Source: Symbiodinium natans (taxonomy: Eukaryota > Sar > Dinophyceae > Suessiales > Symbiodiniaceae). From it: a stretch of 64,000 bases of DNA. Numbering within the stretch: the first letter of the stretch is position 1; the number at the start of each line of letters is the position of its first letter. Positions 44,784-57,100 of the stretch are shown here, in pieces. The stretch lies in contig CAJNDS010001713.1 of assembly GCA_905221605.1 (NCBI GenBank), positions 322,501 through 386,500 on the forward strand, in the 5' to 3' direction. The notes below the pieces were generated by a model. The model worked only from the letters and a program-made list of their open reading frames with translations, was not told where the DNA came from and ran no database searches. The position numbers were made by a program, and so were the translations under genes.

Positions 44784-44840
44784 CGTCGTCGTCGTCGTCG
44801 TCGTAGTAGTAATAACAATAGTAGTAACAGTAGTAGTGGT
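44176..44840. repeat. Compound trinucleotide microsatellite (TAG/ACT family)
   Basis: Successive homogenised blocks: GTAGTAGTG units (to about 44,450), GTAGCAGTG units (to about 44,590), pure GTA (to about 44,660), GTACTA units (to about 44,735), GTA again, then GTC and mixed GTA/ACA. The block changes show separate local expansions. On the minus strand one frame codes about 200 Thr with some Ser and is continuous with the Thr-rich cassettes upstream, so a translated poly-Thr segment is possible. Long frames on the plus strand arise from the same periodicity. Confidence 0.95.
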
Positions 44841-44889
44841 GTGAAACCTCTGCCTCACATCAACATTCTTCAAAAGTCCAAAAGGCAGG

Positions 44890-47800
44890 GGTCATCGTAG
44901 TCTCACTGGTCGGCTCGCTGGCCAGACTAGTAGTAGAAGCGGCCTCGGCATCAATGCAACAAGCTGTCTGGGACACCCATGTGTCTGGAACAGGAAAATT
45001 CTCGCGCTCGCCATTCGGTCCTGCGGTGAAGCATCTGCATGCATCTGCTACACAAAGCACAAAGTGACATTCATCCAATCGGCGCCGCCCGCCGCGGTCT
45101 TGCTGACAGGCGCGCTCGCGATTACGACGGAGGTTGAAGCAGCCTCGGAATGAGCACAGCAGATTGTCTGAGAGGTTCCCAACTCTGTGATACTTGATGA
45201 AGACTCAAACGCTGCCCAGCCTTGCTTTGCCGTAAGTGGCTTCTAATCAAAAGCTTATCCGACATGCATTTTCATGAACACCCCTTGGAACTTGAAACCA
45301 TTCAGACCTCTGGGGAAGAATCTGCCCAACAAAAGACACTCAACCAATCCAAACGGCCTCGGTTGTCGTGCTCTCACCAGACGGCTTGCTGGCCAAGAGG
45401 GTGGTGGAAGTGGCCTCGGCATCAGTGCAGCAAGCTGCTTGGGACACCCTTGTCTCTTGAAACATTTTCACACATGCCATGTGGTCCCGCGATACAAACC
45501 ACCATGTGACATTCAATCCGATCGGCGGCGCCCGCCGCGGTCTTGCTGACAGGCGCGCTCGCTACTACGACGGTGGCTGAAGCAGCCTCGGAATGAGCAC
45601 AGCAAATTGTCTTAGAGGTTCCCAAATCTTGGACACTTGACACACACACTTTAATGTGTTTTATTTGAACGTGGCTTCTAGTCAAAGGCTTGTCCGACAT
45701 GCATATTCACGGGAAGAATCTGCCCAACAAAAAGCCACTAAACCAATCCAAACGGCCTCGGTTGTCGTGGTCTCACCAGACGGCTCGCTGGCCAAGAGGG
45801 TGGTGGAAGTGGCCTCGGCATCAGTGCAGCAAGCTGCTTGGGACACCCTTGTCTCTTGAAACATTTTCACACATGCCATGTGGTCCCGCGATACAAACCA
45901 CCATGTGACATTCAATCCGATCGGCGGCGCCCGCCGCGGTCTTGCTGACAGGCGCGCTCGCTACTACGACGGTGGCTGAAGCAGCCTCGGAATGAGCACA
46001 GCAAATTGTCTTAGAGGTTCCCAAATCTTGGACACTTGACACACACACTTTAATGTGTTTTATTTGAACGTGGCTTCTAGTCAAAGGCTTGTCCGACATG
46101 CATATTCACGGGAAGAATCTGCCCAACAAAAAGCCACTAAACCAATCCAAACGGCCTCGGTTGTCGTGGTCTCACCAGACGGCTCGCTGGCCAAGAGGGT
46201 GGTGGAAGTGGCCTCGGCATCAGTGCAGCAAGCTGCTTGGGACACCCTCGTCTCTTGAAACATTTTCCGCACATGCCATGTGGTCCTGCGATACAAACCA
46301 CCATGTGATTGTCATCCGATCGGCGGCGCCCGCCGCGGTCTTGCTGACAGGCGCGCTCGCTACTACGACGGTGGCTGAAGCAGCCTGGGAATGAGCACAG
46401 CAAATTGTCTTAGAGGTTCCCAAGTCTTGGACACTTGATACACACTTTAATGTGTTTTGTTTCAACCTGGCTTCTAGTCAAAGGCTTTTCCGACATGCAT
46501 ATTCACGCACACCTCTTGAAACCACTCAGTCCTCTGGGGAAGAATCTGCCCAACAGAAAGCCACTAAACCAATCCAAACGGCCTCGGTTGTCGTGGTCTT
46601 ACCAGACGGCTCGCTGGCCAAGAGGGTGGTGGAAGTGGCCTCGGCATCATTGCAGCAAGCTGTTTGGGACGCCCCTGTGTCTCTAAACATTCTGACAAAT
46701 ACCAGCCCGTCCTGCGATGACGCATCTGACCAACAAACCACCCATGTGACATTCATCCAATCGGCAGCGCCCGCCGCGGTCTTGCTGACAGGCGCGCCCG
46801 CGATTACGACGGTGGTGGAAGCAGCCTCGGAATGAGCACAGCAGATTGTCTGAGAGGTTCCCAACTCTGTGATACTTGATGTAGACTCAAACGCCGCCCA
46901 TCCTTGTTTTGCCGTAAGTGGCTGCTAATCAAAAGCTTATCCGACATGCATCTTCATGAACACTCCTTGGAACTTTAAACCATTCAGTCCTTTGGGGAAG
47001 AATCTGCCGCCCTACATAAAGCCACTAAACCAGTCCAAACGGCCCCAGTCGTCGTGGTCGTCTCACCAGACGGCTTGCTGGCCAAGCTGGTGGAAGTGGC
47101 CTCGGCATCAGTGCAGCAAGCTGTTTGGGACACTCTTGTCTCGTGATTTCGCACATGCCACGCGGTTCTGCGGTGAATCTGCAACACAAACCACTATGTG
47201 ACATTCATCCAATCGGCGCCGCCCGCCGCGGTCTTGCTGACAGGAACGCTCGCCACTACGACGGTGGCTGAAGCAGCCTCGGAATGAGCACAGCAGATTG
47301 TCTGAGAGGCTCCCAAATCTTGGAAACTTGATTTAGAATTTAATGGGTTTTGTTATGAAGTGCACGCGTGCACGCAGTGACACTTTGCGAGCGAATGCCG
47401 CAGTCACCGCAGTCGTGAGTGGATCGGAGGACCAGATGTGACACCTGCTAGCTTTCGCACCCACCCACACCACCGAATCGGTGGAAGTACATGCCCTCTC
47501 GCCCTACCCTTTTGTGTAGTGCAGGGTGAGCGGTGCGTGACACGACGCCTGCCGATGCAATCCATCTAAAAGAGATCTGCGTCTGCGTTGCTTGGTTTGT
47601 GCATATGCATGTTTTTGCATGCCGAAAGAAGCGAGCAGTGCCAACCGGGCCCCCCCCCCCAAGTTTTTCGAGGTCGGTGGAGGCCCCACGTGCAAAGCCC
47701 TCAGCCTCAGCTAAGGCTCAACGTGGCTTCTAGTCAAAGGCTCGTCCGACATGAATATTCACGCACGCCCCTTGAAACCATGCAGCCCTCTGGGGAAGAA

Positions 47801-48110
47801 TCTGCCGCCCTACATAAAGCCACTAAAACAATCCAAACGGCCCCAGTCGTGGTGGTCGTCTCACCAGACGGCTTGCTGGTCAGGCTAGTGGTGGAAGTGG
47901 CCTCGGCATCATTGCAGCAAGCTGTCTGGGACACCCCTGTGTCTCTAAACATTCTGACACATACCATGCAGTCCTGCGATGAAGCATCTGACCCACAAAC
48001 CACCCATGTGACATTCATCCATGCGGCTGCGCCCGCCGCGGTCTTGCTGACAGGCGCGCCCGCGATTACGACGGTGGGTGAAGCAGCCTCGGAATGAGCA
48101 CAGCAGATTG
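44890..48110 (-). CDS. Seven tandem two-exon cassettes, Ala/Ser/Thr-rich
   Basis: Each cassette carries two recognisable coding segments on the minus strand. Segment A contains AASATVVVASAPVSKTAAG after a CGAG acceptor. Segment B contains ATSTTLLASEPSGETTTTEA after GCCGAG, with a GTGAGA donor inside it. Segment B recurs near 44,900, 45,350, 45,749, 46,148, 46,570, 47,040 and 47,840; segment A recurs near 45,090, 45,520, 45,920, 46,320, 46,770, 47,220 and 48,030. Cassette spacing is about 400-470 bases except the last, which has an extra block (47,330-47,720). The composition recalls O-glycosylated linkers. It is probably part of the same long gene as the exons on either side. The exact 3' end of each exon is unsettled. 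Confidence 0.55.
45400..46198. repeat. Essentially identical 399-bp tandem duplication
   Basis: The sequence from about 45,422 to 45,800 recurs at an offset of exactly 399 bases, with no difference seen by eye over several hundred bases. The 399-bp period (133 codons) preserves reading frame. Neighbouring cassettes have diverged, so this copy is recent or kept identical by gene conversion. Confidence 0.88.
47330..47725. other. Unique insert between cassettes
   Basis: About 400 bases unlike the surrounding cassettes. It contains a perfect 14-bp palindrome GTGCACGCGTGCAC near 47,360 and a C run near 47,650. No coding signal is seen. It could be an insertion or a retained spacer. Confidence 0.5.
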
Positions 48111-51100
48111 TCTCAACCCTTGAAACAGCATGTGAAGATCTTGTCTGCTAACCTGCAGCGAGGCTTCGAACAGTGCCTGCATGTAGCGCACAGAGTATCG
48201 AAGAGAACGGAACCGCCCTTGATGATAGCTTACAATCCCAACCGACACCAAGGTGCCTCCCCAGCAGGGGTCGAGGGAAGACCGGAGCTGTTGCCACCCA
48301 AAATTGCCTTCCGTGGTTTCCGGATTAGGCGTCGGAAGATGTTGGAGAGACATGACCTTCAAGAACACCAGCACTCCTGGAGAAACCTCAACTGAACCAC
48401 ACCCCCCAAACCGACCCCAACACTCCTCAAAGTTTCGAGAAACGTCCGCGGAGTGCTCCGGTCCTTGGCAGCCGCTTCTGCATTTTCGACAGCCTGCCAA
48501 GCTGCGAAGCTCTTGAAACAGAAGCATGTGGTTTGGGGCACCATGGACGCGACTTGTGTGAAGCGATGTGGAAGAGCACCCACATGCCATAACCCCGCAA
48601 CACCCACCCTAGACCAATGCAGACGCAAGAACCCTGTAAGCCCTGAGAACAGCTTCATAAAGCTTGAGGCCATTGATGCCCGCCTCTGTGAGGTTGCTGT
48701 GGTTGCTGAAGACAGCCTCGCTTGCCCAGTGGGTCTCCGTCTCTCATGCGTTCGCAGGGCGCCATGCACTCCGGGACTCCAGAACCCCAAGACTTCACAA
48801 CCCACGCGGGGTGCCAAACGCATCCAAAAAAACGCAAGCAATGTTTTGACTGAAAAATACTCATATTCTCACGAAGCATGCATCCCCCGCAGCAGAGCTG
48901 CACGTTTGTGCCCACGCATGACCCTGCAGGTTGCGCATGACCCGCATGTTACCTCGACCCTGGTGGGACATACATCGCACTTCATCGCACGTGAGAAGCT
49001 GCTGATGCAAGTCTCTTCCCCGGGTTCAGGACCCGCCGCAGCTTGCAAGAAGTAACCACAACCCCTGACCCGACCCCTTCGACAGAAGCACCAACCCCTT
49101 CGAAAGAAGCAACCCCCCTACGATGCTACGGTCCTTGGCAGCCGCCGTTGCATCCTCGACGGCCTAGCTGCAAAGCACTTGAACCACGAAGGACGTGTGA
49201 GAGGAAAGTTCCGGAAGGTACTGCCGGTTGGCGGAGGTTATGTTCGGATAACCCCTGGAGGCAAAGGCTAGGTGTCAAGGAGCTAGATGCCAGGGTTGTC
49301 TAAGGACTTCTGCGACTTGTTTCACTTCACTCTCCCTTGTGTTGGCGTGCGACCAAGGCTTTAGCAGCTGTAGCCGTCCAGCAACTGCCCCCACCCCATC
49401 GCCCAAACCCTGGCACGAACACCAAGAAAATCCCAAACCAATTATGCCGGCCTCTGAGACGTTGCTGTGGTTAAAAACAGCCTCGCTTGGCCGGTGAGAT
49501 CCAGGCTCAGATCCAGGCTCCGGGTCTCCGTCCATGCAACCCAGGACCCGCTGCAGCTCACCCCGAAGCCACGGAAAAACCCTAGTCGCGCCCTGCCCCC
49601 GCCCCAGAACCCATGAATCCTCGGCTGCTGCGGGCCTCGGCCGCCTTCTGCAAGTCTTTGCCCACCTGCCGCCCCGCACACCCTCCCGGGAAACTCGTCT
49701 GACACCATCGAACCCACCACAGACCTCAACCCTCAGCCCAAAACAGACAAGCCGTGCTCGATCCACACCAGAGGCCTCGGTAGTGTTCGGAATGCTCGCG
49801 GGCACCGCGCTTGAAGGAGCCTGGAATGCCCACTTGCATTTCCCCAACCACAATGCTGCCCAAGACCTCATATGGGAGGCTCATGGCGTGACCGTTTTCG
49901 CGTTGGATGTGCCCTGCTGCTGCTTACTTGGTTTTTTTGCTCTACGTGTGCAAGGCAGGCGCCCTCATCATATGTCCTAGTGCGTGAAAGGGCTCCAAGG
50001 AAAAAGACTAATAGAATGACTTCTGGAGAAGGAAGTCACAGGTTAATGTTACTTCTGGCTCTTCTTCATTTGTGGTTTTGTATTGAAACCTTGTCATCTT
50101 CGTACGTCATCACGGTTGACGCGTTATATCTTCTGTAGCTGTCAACAGCTTCATGGCAAGATAAGTGAATGTGAGAAAGAGGACTTTAAAACCAGAATAC
50201 AGGTGCAGTGAGCCTACTAAAGTTGTGATCGCGGAAATCCATCCATGCGTCAACGACAACGAAGAAGCTTCACGAAAACCACCTCTACTGAAAACCTGTG
50301 GACACGACATGACATGCAAGAAGTGGCTGTAGACCGTGACATGAAATGCACTCCAAACGATGTACAAGTCGCCGGCGAGCACAACACGCCGGGAACATGG
50401 CGACATGCCCAGACCAAGCAGAGGGTTGTTGTTTTTGGACGAAAATGCGAACGCCCCCCACGCGCCAGCATCGCGACACCCCGCGAACCCACAGAGGGTT
50501 GTCGCGGACGAAAATGCAAACGCCTCCTACGCGCCAACATCGCGACACGCCCGGCACACGCAGAGGGTTGTCGTTCGCGGACGAAAATTCGAACGCCTCC
50601 CTCGCGCCAGCGTCGCGACACCCCAAGAACACACAGAGGCGGACGAAAACCCTACCCCGTACTTTAGAACACATTAGTTTAAGAGGAAAGCCACGAAATC
50701 CATCACGCCATCCATCCATCCATCATTCGTCACGAAATCCATCCATGCATCATCGATAACCACCAACAGTTTTCCCATGCTTTTTGGAACTGAAAAACCC
50801 AAGACCCCGTCCTGTCCCCGCCCAGAAATCATGAATCCTCAGCTGCTGCGGGCCTCAGCCGCCTTCTGCAAGTCCTTGCCCACCTGCCGCACACCCTCCC
50901 GCGAAACCCGCTGACCCCATCGAACCCAACACAGACTGACCTCAACCCTCAGCCCACAACAGACAAGCCGTGCTCGATCCACACCAGAGGCCTCGGAAGT
51001 GTTCGGCTGGCTCGCAGGCACCGCGCTTGGAGGAGCCTGGAATTCCCAGTCCCGGCAGATCCGGGTCCAGATGGGGTTTCAGGGCACAGGAGCTTGTTTC

Positions 51101-54100
51101 ACTTTTGAAGCTCGAGCAAAGGCTCCGGCACAAGCCTGCAATCTGACCCCAACCAACATGTTACCCAAGACCTCATTTGGGAGGTTCATGGCGTGACCGA
51201 CAGCGCAGCCTCCACGGTCAAGGGAGGGCCAGAAGTGTTGCCGCCCCAAATGGCCTTCTACCAGGTCTCAGAGTTCACAACTAGTCTAAAGGTTCAGAGT
51301 ATCCGGCTTAGGTTTTCCAAAGACGTTGGCTGCAAGCCTTTCGCCGTTATAATTACTACACCTGCACCTGCTTCACCGTCGCCTGTCGCCGAATTAGTAC
51401 CTTCTGGAAGCACTGGAACCACCCCAGCGTCAAGATCGCGCAGCTCTAAACCACGACCCACCAAACCGACCCCAACATCCCTCCATGTTCCGACAAAGCC
51501 CAGCACAACAACGCCATGATGATTCAAAGTTCCAACGTTATTGAACAGACCATTGTTGCATTGGATATTCCCTGCTGCTGTTTAAGGCACGCGCCCGCAT
51601 CATATGTCCTAGTGTGTTAAAGGGCACCACTGGGAAAGACCAATAGAATGACTTCTGGAGAAGGAAGCAATTTACTTTTGGTTCTTCTTCATTGATGTTT
51701 TTTGTATTGGAGACTTGTCATTCATCTCAGTTCAAATGCTATATCTTTCTGTAGCTGTCAACAGTTTCATGGCAAGATGAGTGAATGTGAAAAAGAAGAC
51801 TTTGAAACCAGAATACATGGGCCATGAGCCTACTAAAGATGTGATCGCGTAAGCTCCCAGAAAAGAATACACTTTGCAGGACTCCCGACATCAGGCGCTC
51901 CAACAACCATCGTGCTTCACCCTGGCATCGTAAAAGAAAGCCGGGTAAAAGCATCAGCTTGCTGGCACCGTCGCTTGTACTGCCTCACTGTTGCTACCCT
52001 CTTCTCTCAGGAAGACAACGGCCTAACAATAAGACCCTGAGCACTTGGCCGTTCATACATCTCTTCGTTCACGACATGTTCTTCTCTTTTTCTGCTTGTG
52101 TATTGCTCGTATGAGATAGCATGCGAATGAAAGCGTGAGCATACTGACACTATTTTCGTGTTTTCTGCCCCAGCATTCGTATTGAAAGGGGCAATGCACA
52201 AATACTAAATTGAACGGATCAGTTCGGAAGTGTGACATTTTGCCTGACTTCTTCATCCATGCCCAAGAGCCCCATTACAACTCTTGGCATTCGCGCGGGT
52301 CGCTCAATGAATTTGCGAAACGCCGTTAAATGGGGTCTTTCTAGTTTCTTCCTCGCAGCTCATTCCCGGTTAGTATTAGCGTTGTTTTCCGTGAGCAAGT
52401 CTTCGAAGTGAGCATGAATCCTGTGACCTCGAGTATCGCGGCAACACCCACACGAAACAGCTGTGTAAGTTGGGGTTTCTCTTCGTGGGATCTTGGCAAA
52501 ACAGTCATGCGCTTGCAAGCGCGTGGAAAAAATGTAGCTAGTGTGGGTCTTCACAAGCGGGGAAGTAATACTGAAGGACCGAATATTTATTGTGAACTTT
52601 CGTGCTCTTATAAATTACATGTATCTTTTCATTTGCTGGTCTCTCAAATGTAATTACTGGTCCAATTTCCAACGTGCAAACAAAACCCGAAGCAGATAGA
52701 AAAAAGACAGATGACAAACCAAGCCAATAAAAGAATAGCCACGGTCGCGTAGGATGCTTTTCTATTTTCGAGCTTTTTTTCTTTGACTATTCGACGAATG
52801 ATTTTGCGGGAAAAAAGGATTCAAGCGCAAACAGAAAGAAAGGAGGGCGTTTGCACGGCTCACTTTGTTAATGAAAGTATCTTTCTCGCCAGCCTTTCAT
52901 CACAACAGCATTGGATTCATGCTATTTTCTGGTTTCCTACATGTTGTTTCTTTTGCGCTCTTTACCTTTGATTTTCTACAAGCTTAAGTCTTTAATCACA
53001 GCTAGAACGTGCGAACGAAGTGAACGGCAAGAAGCCCGCGCGATGCCACTAACTCTCCGGGATCTCGTAAACACGCTTCTTCTCGCAATGAGCGCAGTGC
53101 GCAGGAAAGGAGTGAATCGATGCTCTTTCCTGCTTCTTTGTTCCAGGAAGTGAACAAGAGTCCACCATTTTTATGACCTCAAGAGCATGCCAAAGTCAGG
53201 GGCAAAAAGGGTCATAATCCGCCGAGGCCTTGGGCCACAGCTGCATGGGGAGCACGAGGTCCCCCCACCTCTCGTCCCCTCCCCGCGACACTTGCGAACT
53301 CGTTCACCCTACCTCTGGTTTCCAGTTATCTATGAACGAAGATTCATAATCAAGACACAATGTATGAGTAGCAATGATGATGAGTGCATTCTGGAGCAAG
53401 TTATTAAATCAAAATTGCGATTTTAGTAAAATGAAAATTTGCTCGACATTTGAATTAGCACTTTACTTTTGTCTAATAATCATACCATTTGTATTGGTTT
53501 CATTCATGTTATTTTCCTCTTTTTCTTCCTCAATTGATGTTGTGACTGTGGTATCTGTAACACATGCATTTCTTTCTGATATTGGTTAGCATCAATTGCT
53601 TCACCAAAATAAAAACAGAAAATGTTGCAAAAACAACTCAAAGTACAAGGACTCTACCAATGCGTGAGACTCACACACACTAAATTTGCGTGATGTGGTC
53701 ACTCTCATGCAGGTGTCTTCAACCCAAGAAACACAAAAAGAAAAAGAAGAAACTGCACAAACCTGTCCTTCATTTGCGTTTCTCAAAAGGTCCAAAATCA
53801 TGATTTGCAATCATTTGAAATAACAAAAGCTGTGCCGCGTCGACCATACAAATTTGACACAAACGAACAATAACTGCTATAATTTTGCAATAGTTTTTGT
53901 CAGTTTGAACCCATTCCAATCAAGAAGTGCTTGGCTATGGCGAATTGTCAGTATCATCTTTGCCAATTCCTAGATCTTGTTCATTGTCACTATCCTAACC
54001 ATGACCTATTCCGTTTCGTTTCACCAACCATCACAAATGATGTTTCACCAACCGTCGCCAATCCCGTTTCACCAACCGTCGCCAATGCCGTGTCACCAAC

Positions 54101-57100
54101 CATCACCAATGCCGTTTCACCAACCATCACCAATGATGTTTCACCAGCCCCCTTCGGCCGAAGTAAAATTGATGCATTTGCTGCGTTCCTCTCGCCTTTT
54201 TGCGACTTTATGATTAAAGCGTTGCGCTCGTGAGGCTTTATTGAATGAGTGTGCGAAAGGCATTGCATCTCAAGCAACTGTGACAAACACAAAGTCACCC
54301 AAAAGCCTTACTAGTATCAATTAAGTGGGCTATTGGGCGTCCTCTTCTCTGCTCTTACTATTCTCCCGTATCAACTTACCATTTTGATTTCTCATAACAT
54401 TCTGATCTTTGTTGCTGGGTTTCTTCTCTGCGCCCACAGAATTTTACTACTGTTAGGAGGAATCCAGGCCTTGGCAGCCGCTTCTGCATTTTGGACAGCC
54501 TGCCAAGCCGCGAAGTGAGCAAGTCTTAGCCCAGCATCGTCCAGCAACTGCGGCTACTCCTGCTCCCAACGCTAGGCCAAAGCCCCAGGACCCCGCATCA
54601 TGAATGAAGTCCGAACCCAAAACCATTCCAAACCCATCATGCCGGCCTCTGAGAGGTTGCTGTGGTTGCTGAAGACAGCCTCGCTTGGCCAGTGAGATCC
54701 AGGCTCAGGATCCAGGCTCCAGGTCTCCGTCTCTCATGCGTTCGCAGTGCGCCATGCACTCCGGGACTCCAGAACCCCAGGACTTCACAACCGACGCGGG
54801 GTGCCAAAAACATCCAAAAAAAGCGCAAGCAATGTTTTGACTGAACAATACTCATATTCTCACGAAGCATGCATCCCCCGCAGCAGAGCTGCACGCATGT
54901 GACCACGCATGACCCTGCATGTTGCGCATGACCCCTGCATGTTACCTCGACCCTGGTGGGACATACATCGCACTTCATCGCACGTGAGAAGCTGCTGATG
55001 CAAGTCTCTTCCCCGGGTTCAAGACCCGACGCAGCTTGCAAGAAGTAACCACAACCCCTGACCCGACCCCTTCGACAGAAGCACCAACCCCTTCGAAAGA
55101 AGCACCCCCTACGATGCTACGGTCCTTGGCAGCCGCCGTTGCATCCTCGACGGCCTAGCTGCAAAGCACTTGAACCACGAAGGACGTGTGACAGGAAAGT
55201 TCCGGAAGGTACTGTCGGGGAGGTTATGTTCGGATAACCCCTAGAGGCAAAGGCTACGTGTCAAGGAGCTAGATGCCAGGGTTGTCTAAGGACTTCTGCG
55301 ACTTGTTTCACTTCACTCTCCCTTGTGTTGGCGTGTGACCAAGGCTTTAGCAGCTGTAGCCGTCCAGCAACTGCCTGCACAGCAATCAATCCCCCACCCC
55401 ATCGCCCGAACCCTGGCCCGAACACCAAGAAAATCCCAAACCAATCATGCCGGCCTCTGAGACGTTGCTGTGGTTAAAGACAGCCTCGCTTGGCCGGTGA
55501 GATCCAGGCTCAGATCCAGGCTCCGGGTCTCCGTCCATGCAATCCAGGACCCGCTGCAGCTTGCAAGAAGCAGAAACGCAAGACGCACCCCACACTAGTC
55601 ACCTCAACACCCCAGCACCCCAAAGCCACGGAAAAACCCTAGTCGCGCCCTGCCCCCGCCCCAGAACCCATGAATCCTCAGCTGCTGCGGGCCTCGGCCG
55701 CCTTCTGCAAGTCTTTGCCCACCTGCCGCCCCACACACCCTCCCGGGAAACTCGGCTGACACCATCGAACCCACCACAGACCTCAACCCTCAGCCCAAAA
55801 CAGACAAGCCGTGCTCGATCCACACAAGGGGCCTCGGTAGTGTTCGGAAGGCTCGCGGGCACCGCGCTTGAAGGAGCCTGGAATGCCCACTTGCATTTCC
55901 GGGCCCCTGTAAGGTTTCAGGGTGCACTTTGCCAATTTGCTGGGAGCGAGATGCACCGGGCTGCTATCTCCAGCACAAGCCCCTGCAATCGGGTACCAGA
56001 TATCTCTTCTAGCATAGAAGCTGTCACCCCAACCACAATGCTGCCCGAGACCTCATATGGGAGGCTCATGGCGTGACCGTTTTTGCGTTGGATGTGTCCT
56101 GCTGCTGCTTACTTGGTTTTATTGCTCTACATGTGCAAGGCAGGCGCCCTCATCATATGTCCTAGTGTGTGAAAGGGCGCCAAGGAAAAAGACCAATAGA
56201 ATGACTTCTGGAGAAGGAAGTCACAGGTTAATGTTACTTCTGGCTCTTCTTCATTTGTGGTCTTGTATTGAAACCTTGTCATCTTCGTACGTCGTCACGG
56301 TTGACGCGTTATATCTTTCTGTAGCTGTCAACAGCTTCATGGCAACATAAGTGAATGTGAGAAAAGTTGTGATCGCGGAAATCCATCCATGCGTCAATGA
56401 CAACGAAGAAGCTTCACGAAAACCACCTCTACTGAAAACCTGTGGACCACGACATGACATGCAAGAAGTGGCTGTAGACCGTGACATGAAATGCACGCCA
56501 AACGATGTACAAGTCGCCGGCGAGCACAACACGCCGGGAACATGGCGACATGCCCAGAACACGCAGAGGGTTGTCGTTCTCGGACGAAAATGCGAACTCC
56601 TCCAACGCGCCAGGATCGCGACGCCCCGCGAACACACAGAGGGTTGTCGCGGACGAAAATGCAAACACCTCCTACGCGCCAGCATCGCGACACGCCCGGC
56701 ACACGCAGAGGGTTGTCGTTCGCGGACGAAAATGCGAACGCCTCCCTCACGCCAGCGTCGCGACACCCCAAGAACACGGACGAAAACCCTGCCCCGTACT
56801 TTAGAACACATTAGTTTAAGAGGAAAGCCACGAAATCCATCACGCCATCCATCCATCCATCATTCGTCACGAAATCCATCCATGCATCATCGATAACCAC
56901 CAACAGTTTTCCCATGCTTTTTGGAACTGAAAAACCCAAGACCCCGTCCTGTCCCCGCCCAGAAATCATGAATCCTCAGCTGCTGCGGGCCTCAGCCGCC
57001 TTCTGCAAGTCCTTGCCCACCTGCCGCACACCCTCCCGCGAAACCCGCTGACCCCATCGAACCCAACACAGACTGACCTCAACCCTCAGCCCACAACAGA

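Noticed and set aside
44136-44900. Six-frame long ORFs over the trinucleotide array as separate genes
   Set aside because: All come from the periodicity of the microsatellite. Only the minus Thr frame has any contextual support.
50245-50759. Repetitive Arg/Gly/Val frames around the 70-75 base repeat (also 56,251-56,896)
   Set aside because: They are products of the tandem repeat in all frames and differ between the two copies by frame-changing indels.
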